From assembly GCF_008365295.1 (NCBI RefSeq), contig NZ_CP043505.1, positions 2,170,001-2,234,000 on the forward strand: a DNA stretch of 64,000 bases, written 5' to 3'. A model generated the notes under the pieces. It saw nothing but the letters and a program-made list of their open reading frames with translations, was not told the origin of the DNA and did not search any database. Shown piece after piece: positions 41,901 through 49,907 of this stretch. This stretch comes from Agromyces intestinalis (GTDB lineage Bacteria > Actinomycetota > Actinomycetes > Actinomycetales > Microbacteriaceae). Numbering within the stretch: the first letter of the stretch is position 1; each line of letters begins with the position of its first letter. The translations under genes were made by a program, and so were the position numbers.

Positions 41901-42293
41901 CCGCAACCGGCCGGCGCGCACGCCTGGGACACCCTGTTCGGCGGCGAGTGCCTCGATCCGTTCACCGATCCGTGGGCCGAGGAGTTCACCGTCGTCGACT
42001 GCGCGCAGCCGCACGCGGCGCAGCTCGTCTACCGTGCGAGCGTGAACCCCGATCCGGCTGCGCCGTTCCCGGGCGAGGAGGCGATCGCCGGGCAGATCAC
42101 CGCGACCTGCACGACGGCGGGCGTCATCGACCAGGCCGCGGCCTCGGCGGTGCCCGATCTGCAGGTGCAGGGTACGTTCCCCGTCACCCAGGAGCAGTGG
42201 GACTCGGGGCAGCGCAACCTCTACTGCTTCGTCAACCGCACGAGCGGCGAGCCCCTCACGGGGAGCCTGCAAGGGCCCGGTCCGTCGGCATGA
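38904..42293 (+). CDS. Giant low-complexity protein with C-terminal Septum_form domain
   Basis: A protein of 1129 residues. Residues 1-20 (DPLDLRGAEWLLRDL) are conserved-looking. About 30-950 is disordered and rich in Pro, Gln, Glu, Ala and Trp. It includes repeats of WQPEPVAPPAA (about 212-280), then an exact 18-residue tandem repeat around QEPQQQTWEQVA (about 452-487), FDRPGFDRPGYDRPG, and a Gly-rich stretch. A single membrane helix LLWIAGGLVALLILVGLFIL (about 951-970) leads to an extracellular Septum_form-like domain with four cysteines (GGECLDPF, VVDCAQPH, TATCTTAG, LYCFVNR). It would be an inside-to-outside linker with a long cytoplasmic tail. Its location inside a nucleotide operon is odd. 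Confidence 0.85.
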   Translation: MARHEPVPGGDPLDLRGAEWLLRDLANGAPRAPQAPPAAPTQPATYPSYPDAGRTPSYPDAGYPGAPRVPAPEPAPQAPASPPAPASTRGEQADWFSLAEPVGRPEPASTEPEPITRQFSVPSSGAPFHGGTVPPVAPPAAPGPDASWGAPPAPGPATPTAPYALTWGEPERRPDLATEDGLRAAFRRLADPDSVAAPQTVAPSEPAAPPAPWQPEPVAPPAAWQPEPVAPPAAWQPEPAAPPAPWQPEPAAWQPEPAAPPAPWQPEPVAPPAAWQPEPTRSEPAAPAQQTEPDSEAADPFAGFTPPPVARSSFTPLPPEGARPAHDYSAELWSALTEPEPQAPANQWSPEPVAPSPAASEQPDAWGQPVAQPWEQPQQWAPQQPQQQPHAEEPEWGQQSATPWEQPAAQQQDWSQQTQDWSQPQSWNEPVEQPQSWNDPVEQPQSWNEPAQPQAWTQEPQQQTWEQVAQPQAWTQEPQQQTWEQVAQPQTWDQVAPQQTWEPETQQQNWEPETQQQNWEPEPQQQTWNESAPPQAWDQVAHAPEPQAWNQESQPQAWEQQHPAEQPWRDAPQAWPQHDEPEANAAGDGGFPFLEVRGPSDGQAAAAASGWTLGAEHPGLDREPFPSAPAREPLTGSQFGPPEPVDDVLAALTGGGATTLPAAGAPAWGAGFGAAPPALDDPSPREPLTATGSFDGLSALGFDALTATGEYARTDFVMPDEGSESDEPRGLRGWLQRRREERDDVDDDDEYPSEVTEPVYQWGLRPDPGFVDPRAGGTPDVPRFHQPTPVATQPSTAPVADPVSEPMPTARLDLAEFDAAGFDRPGFDRPGYDRPGFDAAQSPRDPAPPAHDPADWFSASASASTGGGAPYPGPPAGAPGGGAGAGGYPGGGYSGGPGGGYGGGPGGGPGGAGGRSTGGSGGGYSGGPGSGGAGGAGGGNRNGSGGPVRLLLWIAGGLVALLILVGLFILGTRLISGASDGSPSASATPTETVAPEPTAPQPAGAHAWDTLFGGECLDPFTDPWAEEFTVVDCAQPHAAQLVYRASVNPDPAAPFPGEEAIAGQITATCTTAGVIDQAAASAVPDLQVQGTFPVTQEQWDSGQRNLYCFVNRTSGEPLTGSLQGPGPSA
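40257..40364 (+). repeat. Exact 54-bp tandem duplication in the Septum_form gene
   Basis: Two identical 54-base units (40257-40310 and 40311-40364) encode PQ-A-WTQEPQQQTWEQVAQ-type repeats. A 27-base unit encoding EPETQQQNW is duplicated just after, near 40408-40460. Confidence 0.8.
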
Positions 42294-43300
42294 GTCGGGT
42301 CGGCCGCGTGATCGTGGTCGGGTCGCTCAACGTCGACTCGACGGCGTACGTGCGCGGGTTCCCCGCGCCGGGCGAGACGATCACCGCGCACGGCCTGCGC
42401 ATCGCGCTCGGCGGCAAGGGCACCAACCAGGCGGTCGCGGCCCAGCGGTTCGGTGCCGAGGTGGGGCTCCTCGCGCGCGTCGGCGATGACGCCAACGCCC
42501 ACCTGGCGCGCGATACGCTCGCGGGCTTCGGCCTGGCGGTCGATGGGCTCGGCATCGAACCGGATGCTCCGACGGGCGTCGCGCTCATCACCGTCGCCGA
42601 CTCGGGCGAGAACACCGTCATCGTCGCGAGCGGCGCGAATGAGCGGATGTCTCCCGCCGTCGTCGACGAGGCGCGCGAGCGCATCGCCGCGGCCGCCGCG
42701 GTGCTCACGCAGGGCGAGCTCCCGGTCGGCACGATCGAGCGGCTCGCGGCGGTCGCGCGAGAGGCCGGCACCCGGTTCGTGCTCAATCTCGCGCCCCCCG
42801 TCGCGGTGTCAGGCGAGGCCCTCGCCGCGGCCGACCCGCTGGTGGTCAACGAGCACGAGGCGCGAGCGGTCGGCATCGAGCCCGGCGTCCACGACGACGA
42901 GAGCGAACTCGACGGATGGCTCGTCGCTGCGTCGGCCGCGGTCGCTCGCGGGCTGGCGTGCTCGGTGGTCGTGACGCTCGGCGCGGCGGGCGCGGTGGCA
43001 GCCGAGGCATCCGCCATCGCGTCCCGCGGCGACCTCGAGTCCAGCGGTGACGCAGCCGAGTCTGTCGTGGCGTGGGCGCAGCCCTCGCTCGATGTGACCC
43101 CGGTCGACAGCACCGGTGCCGGCGACGGGTTCACCGGCACGTTGGCCGCGGCGCTCGCCGCGGGGCATCCGCTCGTGGATGCCGTGCGATTCGCGACCGC
43201 AGCCGGCGCGCTCGCGGTGCAGCAGCGCGGCACCGTCGATTCCTACGCCGACCGCGACGCGGTGATCGCCGCCGCAGCCGCCCTCGAGACGGCCTCATGA
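42290..43300 (+). CDS. rbsK: Ribokinase
   Basis: Phosphorylates ribose to ribose-5-phosphate. The 336 residues show the PfkB signatures: GSLNVDSTAYVRGFPAPGET, ALGGKGTNQAVAAQRFGAEV and DSTGAGDGFTGTLAAAL with the catalytic Asp. The ATG overlaps the preceding stop (ATGA), as does its own stop with the next start. Together with the nucleoside hydrolase it would recycle ribose from nucleosides. Confidence 0.94.
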   Translation: MSRVGRVIVVGSLNVDSTAYVRGFPAPGETITAHGLRIALGGKGTNQAVAAQRFGAEVGLLARVGDDANAHLARDTLAGFGLAVDGLGIEPDAPTGVALITVADSGENTVIVASGANERMSPAVVDEARERIAAAAAVLTQGELPVGTIERLAAVAREAGTRFVLNLAPPVAVSGEALAAADPLVVNEHEARAVGIEPGVHDDESELDGWLVAASAAVARGLACSVVVTLGAAGAVAAEASAIASRGDLESSGDAAESVVAWAQPSLDVTPVDSTGAGDGFTGTLAAALAAGHPLVDAVRFATAAGALAVQQRGTVDSYADRDAVIAAAAALETAS

Positions 43301-44229
43301 GCCTCCCCGTCATCCTCGACTGCGACCCCGGCCACGATGACGTCTTCGCCCTGTGGTTCGCGGCGGGGCATCCGGCGCTCGACCTGCGCGCGGTGACCAC
43401 CGTCGGCGGCAACGCGCCGCTCGAGTTCACGCAGCACAACGCACGCGTTGCGCTCACCGTCGCCGGCATCACCGATGTGCCCGTCGCGGCCGGCGCATCG
43501 GGGCCGCTCGAACGCGTGCTGCAGACCGCCGAGTGGATCCACGATGCGAACGGCCTCGGCGGGCCCGAGCTGCCCGAGCCCACGGTGCCGCTCGACCCGC
43601 GTACGGCGACCGAGCTCATGGCCGACACACTCGCCGCGGCATCCGAACCCGTCGCGATCATCGCGACCGGCCCGATCACCAACGTCGCCGTGCTGCTGCG
43701 CGATCGGCCCGAGCTCGCGCTGCGCATCCGCGAGATCGTCTGGATGGGCGGATCGACCGAACGCGGCAACGCAACCCCCTACGCCGAGTTCAACGCGCTC
43801 GTCGACCCCGAGGCGCTCGCCCTCGTCGTGCGCAGCGGCATCCCGTTCACGATGGTCGGACTGAACGTCACGCATCGCGCGCTCGTCACCGATGCGGTGC
43901 GTTCGCGGATCGCCGCGCTCGGCACCCGCATCGGTGCGTTCGGCGATGAACTTCTCGACTTCTTCTGCCGCACCAACGACGAGGTGTTCGGCATGCCCGA
44001 CGGCCCGCTGCACGACCCCGTCGCGGTCGCCGTGCTCGCCGACCCCGGCAGCGTCGAGGTCGTGCGCACTCGGCTCGACATCGAGCTCGCCGGCACTGAG
44101 ACGGCCGGCGCCACGAGCGTCGACTTCGACGGGATGCTCCGCCGGGAGCCGAACGCGAACGTCGCCGTCGCACTCGACGTGCCGCGATTCTGGGACGCGG
44201 TGCTGGAGGCGTTGGCGCGGTTGGGGTGA
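43297..44229 (+). CDS. Nucleoside hydrolase (inosine/uridine-preferring family)
   Basis: Splits ribonucleosides into base and ribose. The 310 residues begin with the calcium-binding motif ILDCDPGHDDVFAL (8-15), then TTVGGNAPLEFTQHNA, IATGPITNVA, GLNVTHRALV and the late Asp in HDPVAVAVL. The ribose product feeds ribokinase encoded just upstream, with which it is translationally coupled. Base preference cannot be told. Confidence 0.94.
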   Translation: MSLPVILDCDPGHDDVFALWFAAGHPALDLRAVTTVGGNAPLEFTQHNARVALTVAGITDVPVAAGASGPLERVLQTAEWIHDANGLGGPELPEPTVPLDPRTATELMADTLAAASEPVAIIATGPITNVAVLLRDRPELALRIREIVWMGGSTERGNATPYAEFNALVDPEALALVVRSGIPFTMVGLNVTHRALVTDAVRSRIAALGTRIGAFGDELLDFFCRTNDEVFGMPDGPLHDPVAVAVLADPGSVEVVRTRLDIELAGTETAGATSVDFDGMLRREPNANVAVALDVPRFWDAVLEALARLG

Positions 44230-44312
44230 GGTCTCACGCGGGCGGCGACGGGTGAGGCGCGGTCGCGGCTGTCACCGCAGAGCACCGGCGAGTCCTGACC
44301 CTCGCCCGACAC

Positions 44313-44369
44313 GCGCTCAGGCGGTCGCGATGCGCTCAGGCGGTCGCGATGCGCTCAGGCGTTCGCGAT
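44313..44369. repeat. Three tandem 19-bp repeats spanning a stop codon
   Basis: GCGCTCAGGCGGTCGCGAT occurs at 44313, 44332 and 44351 (third copy with one change). The third copy contains the stop and last codons of the ABC ATPase. The repeat lies in the 125-base gap between convergent genes. Confidence 0.85.
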
Positions 44370-46046
44370 CACCCCGGGCTTCGGGATCGCGTCGACGAGA
44401 CGCCGGGTATAGGGATGCTCCGGCGCGGCGAGCACGCGCTGCGCCGGCCCCTGCTCGACGAGACGCCCATGCTCGAGCACCGCGACCTCGTCGGCGATCT
44501 GCCGCACGAGGCTGAGGTCGTGCGAGATGAAGAGGTACGTGAGGCCCTGCTCATCGCGGAGCCGCATGAGCAGGTCGATGATCTGCGCCTGCACGGTCAC
44601 GTCCAGCGCCGACGTGGGCTCGTCGAGCACCAGGATCTCGGGCTCGAGGGCGAGTGCTCGTGCGATGGCGACGCGTTGGCGCTGCCCGCCCGAGAGCTCC
44701 CGCGGGCGACGGTCGAGCAGTGCGGCGGGCAGGGCCACCGCATCGAGGAGCTCGGCCAGGCGCTGCGATCGCTCACGCCCCGAACCGAGCCGGTGCACTC
44801 GCAGCGGCTCCTCGATGCTTCGCCGCACGGTGAACCGCGGGTCGAGGGCCGCGAGCGGGTTCTGGTAGACGAGCTGCACCTGACGCCCGTGACGGGGCCC
44901 GCGCGCATCGCGGTCGCCGAGCTCGCGCTCGCCGATGCGGATGCGCCCCGAGTCGAACGGCGTGAGCCCCGCGATCGCTCGGCCGATGGTGGTCTTGCCC
45001 GAGCCCGACTCGCCGACCAGCGCGTGCACCGAGCCGGGGCGCACGGCGAACGAGACGCCGTCGACGGCCGGGCTCTCGCTGCCGGGGAACCGCTTGACCA
45101 GGTCGGTGACCTCGATCACCGGCTCCGCAGCCGTGGCCCGCTCGTCTGCGTCGGACGCGCCGACCTCCACCTGGTACTTGTCGGGCGCGAGCGCCGGGGC
45201 GTTGCGGAAGAGCTCGCGGGTGTACGCGCTGGTGGCGGCGCCCAGCACCTCGGCGGTCGTGCCGTCGTCGACGACCCGGCCGTCGGTGAGCACGACGACC
45301 CGGTCGGCGCGCTCGGCCGCGAGGGCAAGGTCGTGCGTGATGAAGAGCACCGAGAGCGAGAGCTCGGCCTGCAGCTCGCCGATGAGGTCGAGGATCGTCT
45401 TCTGCACCGTGACGTCGAGCGCGGACGTCGGCTCGTCGGCGATGAGCAGCGGCGGGCGGCCGGCGATCGCCGCCGCGATCAGCACGCGCTGGAGTTGCCC
45501 GCCCGACAGCTCGTGCGGGAATGCCCGCGCGGCGCGTTCGGGGTCCCGGATGCCCACCTTCGCGAGCAACTCGATCGTCGCCGCGTGCACGCGCTCGCGC
45601 GGGACTCGGGCATGGGTGCGCAGGGCGAACGCGACGCGCCGACCGACGCGCTCGACCGGATCGAGCGACCCGAGCGGATCCTGCGGCACGTATCCGATCG
45701 CCGATCCGCGCAACGTCCTCCAATCGCGAGGCCGGAGAGACGTGACATCCCGCCCCGAGATGCGCACCGCGCCCGATTCGATGCGTCCGTTCGCGGGGAG
45801 CAGTCCCGCCGCGGCGAGCGCGGTCGTGCTCTTGCCCGACCCCGACTGGCCGACGAGTGCGACGGTGGAGCCGGCGGGCACCTGCAGCGACACCTCGTGC
45901 ACGACGCGCGCGGCATCGTGCCCGCCGGTGTCGTAGGCGATGGAGAGCCGGTCGAACTCGAGCGCCGGGACGCCGCGGTCCGGATCGCCGCCGGCCGATG
46001 TCGACGGCGCCGTCGATGCGGCGATCCGGTCGGTGGTCAGGGTCAT
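44355..46046 (-). CDS. Dual-domain ABC ATPase, Opp/Dpp-type importer
   Basis: Fused DppD-DppF-like protein of 563 residues with two complete nucleotide-binding domains. Domain 1 has GQSGSGKST, HELSGGQLQRVLIAAAI and LLIADEPTSALD. Domain 2 has GESGSGKTT, RELSGGQRQRVAIARAL and LVLDEPTSALD. Each ends with HPYTRRL- or AYTREL-type segments found in Opp ATPases. It overlaps the permease gene upstream by four bases. Confidence 0.93.
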   Translation of the reverse strand: MTLTTDRIAASTAPSTSAGGDPDRGVPALEFDRLSIAYDTGGHDAARVVHEVSLQVPAGSTVALVGQSGSGKSTTALAAAGLLPANGRIESGAVRISGRDVTSLRPRDWRTLRGSAIGYVPQDPLGSLDPVERVGRRVAFALRTHARVPRERVHAATIELLAKVGIRDPERAARAFPHELSGGQLQRVLIAAAIAGRPPLLIADEPTSALDVTVQKTILDLIGELQAELSLSVLFITHDLALAAERADRVVVLTDGRVVDDGTTAEVLGAATSAYTRELFRNAPALAPDKYQVEVGASDADERATAAEPVIEVTDLVKRFPGSESPAVDGVSFAVRPGSVHALVGESGSGKTTIGRAIAGLTPFDSGRIRIGERELGDRDARGPRHGRQVQLVYQNPLAALDPRFTVRRSIEEPLRVHRLGSGRERSQRLAELLDAVALPAALLDRRPRELSGGQRQRVAIARALALEPEILVLDEPTSALDVTVQAQIIDLLMRLRDEQGLTYLFISHDLSLVRQIADEVAVLEHGRLVEQGPAQRVLAAPEHPYTRRLVDAIPKPGVIANA

Positions 46047-46948
46047 CGGTTCACGCTCCTGCTTGCGCCGATGAGCCCGCTCACTCGGCTGATGGACACG
46101 ACGGTGAGCGCCACGACTGCGCCCGGGAACAGGACGAGCCAGGGCGACGAGGCGATGTACTCGCGGCCCTCGGCCACGAGCAGTCCCCACTCGGGCAGCG
46201 GCGGCGGAGCACCGTAGCCGAGGAAGCTGAGGGCGGCGATCCAGAGGATCGAGCCGCCGAACTGCATCGCGGTCATCGACACGACCGGGCCGTACGAGTT
46301 CGGCAGCACGTGGTGCAGCAGTACCCGGCCCGGGGAGGAGCCGAGGTGGTGGGCCGCCTCGACGAACCCGAGCGAGCGCACTCGCAGCACTTCCGACCGC
46401 ATGAGCCGGGCGAACGTCGCCACCGACGCCACACCCACCGCGATGGCGGCGTTGATCGACCCGAACCCGAGCGCGACGACGACGACCATCGACAGCAGCA
46501 GGCCGGGGATCGAGAGCAGGACGTCGACGAAACGGCTGACGACGAGGTCGGTGCCGCGACCGAAGTACGCCGCAACGAGCCCGAGGACGGATCCGACGCC
46601 GAGGCCGATGACGACGGCGATCAGCGAGGCGAACAACGTTCGCCCGGCGCCGTGCACCACGCGGGTGTAGAGATCGCGACCGAGGTAGTCGGTGCCGAAG
46701 GGGTGCTGCAGCGACGGCGCGAGCAGCGTGTTGCCGGGCGATGCGCCGAGGGGGTCGCCCGGTGCGATGATCCACGGGGCGGCGATCGCGATCGCGACGA
46801 GGGTCAGGAACCCGATGGCGAGCCAGTCGCTCACCCCGATGGCGCTAAGTCGGGGCCGCTTGGACGTCGCCGGGGCGGGCGAGCCCGCATCGAGGGTGTC
46901 GGGCGCGTCGGGCGCGTCGGTCGTGCGGCTGTGCTCGGTGAGGCTCAT
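46043..46948 (-). CDS. ABC permease, DppC/OppC type
   Basis: Permease of 301 residues. A disordered N-terminus (1-40) is followed by a first helix, HPFGTDYLGRDLYTRVVHGA (the OppC_N/DppC hallmark), and five helices, with the coupling segment VEAAHHLGSSPGRVLLHHVLP. It overlaps both neighbours and forms a heterodimer with the DppB-type protein. Confidence 0.93.
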   Translation of the reverse strand: MSLTEHSRTTDAPDAPDTLDAGSPAPATSKRPRLSAIGVSDWLAIGFLTLVAIAIAAPWIIAPGDPLGASPGNTLLAPSLQHPFGTDYLGRDLYTRVVHGAGRTLFASLIAVVIGLGVGSVLGLVAAYFGRGTDLVVSRFVDVLLSIPGLLLSMVVVVALGFGSINAAIAVGVASVATFARLMRSEVLRVRSLGFVEAAHHLGSSPGRVLLHHVLPNSYGPVVSMTAMQFGGSILWIAALSFLGYGAPPPLPEWGLLVAEGREYIASSPWLVLFPGAVVALTVVSISRVSGLIGASRSVNR

Positions 46949-47979
46949 GCGGCCACCACCTTTCGAGACTGGTCGCTCTGCTCGGTCGACTCGCTCGACT
47001 TTCCGGACGTCGATTGGCGAGCGGAGGATCGCGCCGCACTCGCGTTCGTGAGCGAGATGCGCCGGTCGATGAGCGGATAGACGAGGTCGGTCGCGAGGTT
47101 CACGAGGGTGAAGACGATCGCGACGAACATGACGACGGCCAGCACCATGGGGCCGTCCTGCGCTCGCACGGCCTGCTCGGTCATGAACCCGAGCCCGGTG
47201 CGCGAGAAGATCGTCTCGGCGATGACCGAGCCGGCGAGCAGTTCGCCCACCGTGAGCCCGATGAGCGTGATCGCGGGGATCGAGGCGTTCTTCAGGACGT
47301 GACGGGTGGCGATCGACCGCTCGGATACGCCGCCGGCGCGCAGCACCGTCACGAACGGCTCCTTCGCCGATCGATCCAGCCCCTGGATGAGCACCTGCGC
47401 GATCGGGGCGTTGACGCCGATCGCCAGCGCGACCGCCGGGAGGATGAGCGACTTGAAGCCCTCGTCGCGAATCGAGGAGAACCATCCGAGTTGATAGGCG
47501 AAGATCTGCAGCAGCAGGAGGCCGACGAGGAAGCCGGGCGTGGAGGTCATCACCACGGGCAGCGTGCGGAAGAACGAGCGGATGCTTCGCAGCGGCGCGT
47601 AGACGGCGGCGAGCGCGACGGCGAGGGCGAGGGCGACCGCGAACACGAGCGCGATGGATGCGAGCGTCACCGTCTGGCCGATGCCCTGCGCCATGAGGTC
47701 GGCGACCGGCCGGCCGCTCGTCAGCGAATAGCCGAAGTCGCCCTGCACTGCCCGGACGACGGCGAGCCGGAACTGCTCGAGGGCCGGTGCGTCGAGGTGG
47801 TAGTACGCGAGGATCGCCTGGGCCTGATCCTCGGGGATGGGGTTGAGCGGGTTGTCGATTCGGCTCTGGATCGGATCGCCGGGCAGCAGGAACAGCACGA
47901 AGTAGACGAGCACGTAGGTCGCCGCGACGACGAACACCGACTGCGCCAGTCTGCGAAGCAGGGCGGGCCAGCTGAGCAT
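46945..47979 (-). CDS. ABC permease, DppB/OppB type
   Basis: Permease of 344 residues with six helices. It begins MLSWPALLRRLAQSVFVV, has the characteristic FLLPGDPIQSRI, GDFGYSLTSGRPV and VLRAGGVSERSIATRHVLKN, then RTGLGFMTEQAVRAQDGPMV. The ATG at 47979 is 59 bases after the binding-protein stop. Its C-terminal 30 residues are Ser-rich and polar. Confidence 0.93.
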   Translation of the reverse strand: MLSWPALLRRLAQSVFVVAATYVLVYFVLFLLPGDPIQSRIDNPLNPIPEDQAQAILAYYHLDAPALEQFRLAVVRAVQGDFGYSLTSGRPVADLMAQGIGQTVTLASIALVFAVALALAVALAAVYAPLRSIRSFFRTLPVVMTSTPGFLVGLLLLQIFAYQLGWFSSIRDEGFKSLILPAVALAIGVNAPIAQVLIQGLDRSAKEPFVTVLRAGGVSERSIATRHVLKNASIPAITLIGLTVGELLAGSVIAETIFSRTGLGFMTEQAVRAQDGPMVLAVVMFVAIVFTLVNLATDLVYPLIDRRISLTNASAARSSARQSTSGKSSESTEQSDQSRKVVAA

Positions 47980-48038
47980 GGGATTCCTTCCAGGATGGGA
48001 TGCGCCCGGCGCCCGTCGAGACGGGCGCCGGGCCGCGG

Positions 48039-49664
48039 TCACTTCTTCTCGGTCCAGACGTCGTAGAAGTACGGACGTGCTTCCGCGCTCCACGAGAACC
48101 CGTGGAGGTGCGGCTGCAGGACGAACACCTGGGTGTCGTCGATGATCGGCAGCGCGTACGCCTGGTCGACGACGTACTCCTGCAGCTCGGCGAGGATCTC
48201 TGCGCGCTGCTCGGGCGTGGTCGCGTGCAGCTGGCTGTCGTACAGCTCCTCGAGCTTCGGGTCTGCCTCGGAGAAGAACCATGCGTTCGACCCGGTGAAG
48301 CTGTAGTTCACCCGCTGGCGCACCCACGCGTCGGCCTCGGGCCAGCCGTTGCGGCGCACGCCCACGTTCGGGTCCTTCAGCGCGTTGGAGTAGTTCGCGT
48401 AGTCGGTCTCGTCGATGTCGAGCTTCACGCCGATCTGCTTGAGCTGCCACTGGATCAGCTGGAAGAGCGGCTTCGACGTGCTGTCGAAGACATCGACGAA
48501 GGTGAGGATGCGAAGTGTCTCGCCGTCGCGCGTGCGGTAGCCGTCGGCGTCGCGGCCGGTGAAGCCCGCCTCGTCGAGGAGCCGGTTCGCCTCGTCGGGG
48601 TCGTATCCGAGCTTGGCCGAGAGGTCGACGTACCCGAACGCCGTCGGCGAGACGATGCTCGTGGCCGCGTTCCAGCGGTCGGTGTAGAGATCGTCGACGA
48701 TCTGCTCGCGGTCGATGCCGACCTGCAGCGCCTTGCGCACGTCGAGCTCGTCGAGGAACGGCGCCTGCTGACGGACATCCCAGATGTTCGCGTTGCCCGC
48801 GCCCTGGAGGCCGAGCACCTGGAAGCCCGCGTCCTCGAGCGGCTGCTCCTCGCTCGGCTGCACGTAGCGCAGGAGGTCGGCCTCGCCCGACTTGAGCGTG
48901 CCCAGCCGCACGCTGTCCTCGGTCACCGGGATGATGACGATCTCATCGAGGTACGCCTCACCGGTGTGCTCCGAACCCGGGTGCGGCCAGTCGTAGCCCT
49001 CGCGCTTGGCGAGCACGATCTCTTCGCCGTACGTCTCGCTCTTCACGTAGAACGGGCCCGAGCCGATGAGGCCCGAGATCTGCGACTGCGCTTCGAGGCT
49101 CGCGTCGATGGTCGCGTCGGCGACGAGCGACGTGCGCCAGAACGAGAGCACGGCGAGGAACGGCGCGTACGGCTGGTCGAGGGTCACGGTGACCGTTCGT
49201 GTCGCCTCGTCGGCATCGATCGAGACGATCGTCGGGAACCAGTTGTTCGCAGGGATGCCCTTGTCGGCGTCTCCGTTCGCCTGCCACTCGAGGTTGCGCT
49301 TCACGCTGGCCACGTCGAGCGGCGTGCCGTCGCTGTAGGTCACGCCGTCGCGGATGACGAACTCGTAGACGAGCCCGTCGTCGCTGATCGTCCAGTCCTC
49401 GGCGATCCACGGCTCGAACTCGCCCGTCTCGGGATCGCGATAGATGAGCCGGTCGGTGATGTTCTGCACGTACGCGCTGTCCTGCCAGGTGCCACTCGAC
49501 TGCAGCTGGGTGTTGGACGACAGTTCGGCGTCGAGGTAGACGATCGAGCCGCCCTCCTTCTCCTGGCTGCCTGCGCCGGGCTGAGCGGGCGCGCAGGCGC
49601 CGAGCCCCACGGCGAGGAGTGCGGCGATTGCCGCGCCTGCGACGCGTCGGGTGTACCTGGCCAT
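48039..49664 (-). CDS. ABC substrate-binding lipoprotein, family 5 (Opp/Dpp/Nik)
   Basis: Solute-binding protein of 541 residues. Lipobox GLGAC follows a short signal peptide. The SBP_bac_5 domain starts near residue 60 (QNITDRLIYRDPETGEFEPWIAEDWT) and runs to the end. It is divergent from a monooxygenase pair, so the ligand is more likely a small organic nutrient (for example an organosulfur compound) than a peptide. It heads the importer operon. Confidence 0.92.
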   Translation of the reverse strand: MARYTRRVAGAAIAALLAVGLGACAPAQPGAGSQEKEGGSIVYLDAELSSNTQLQSSGTWQDSAYVQNITDRLIYRDPETGEFEPWIAEDWTISDDGLVYEFVIRDGVTYSDGTPLDVASVKRNLEWQANGDADKGIPANNWFPTIVSIDADEATRTVTVTLDQPYAPFLAVLSFWRTSLVADATIDASLEAQSQISGLIGSGPFYVKSETYGEEIVLAKREGYDWPHPGSEHTGEAYLDEIVIIPVTEDSVRLGTLKSGEADLLRYVQPSEEQPLEDAGFQVLGLQGAGNANIWDVRQQAPFLDELDVRKALQVGIDREQIVDDLYTDRWNAATSIVSPTAFGYVDLSAKLGYDPDEANRLLDEAGFTGRDADGYRTRDGETLRILTFVDVFDSTSKPLFQLIQWQLKQIGVKLDIDETDYANYSNALKDPNVGVRRNGWPEADAWVRQRVNYSFTGSNAWFFSEADPKLEELYDSQLHATTPEQRAEILAELQEYVVDQAYALPIIDDTQVFVLQPHLHGFSWSAEARPYFYDVWTEKK

Positions 49665-49793
49665 GCGATGTCTCCTTGTCGGATGGGGCCCTTGCTTCGA
49701 CGGGCCCCGCGGCGGTGCCGCCCGGGTGAGCGACGTGGAGCCGATGCTAGGGACGCCGCGAGCCGCCCACCCCGACGTTGCCCTCCGTGAACG

Positions 49794-49829
49794 CGTGTGA
49801 CCGGAATCCGTCATACGGAGCGTCACACG
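49794..49829. promoter_or_regulatory. Nested inverted repeat in the transporter/monooxygenase divergent region
   Basis: CGTGTGAC (49794-49801) and GTCACACG (49822-49829) enclose TCCGT-CAT-ACGGA. It is a candidate operator in the 243-base gap at 49665-49907. No obvious regulator gene is adjacent. Confidence 0.45.
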
Positions 49830-49907
49830 GCTCAACATGCGGTCACGAGTCGACTCGGAACGTCGCCGGCGACCCGCGTCGCGAGACCTCGGGCTACCGT
49901 CTCGGGC

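Noticed and set aside
39192-42272. 1026-codon open frame on the minus strand
   Set aside because: Shadow of the Septum_form gene; the Arg/Leu/Gly repeats simply mirror the Pro/Gln repeats of the real frame.
48039-49664. Annotation as a true dipeptide or nickel importer
   Set aside because: Nothing in the binding protein points to peptides or nickel, and the neighbours are oxygenases, so only the family is stated.
49797-49907. Upstream extension of the DszC-like gene by 37 codons
   Set aside because: The extension covers the divergent promoter palindrome and has no family-like sequence; ATG 49908 fits the fold.
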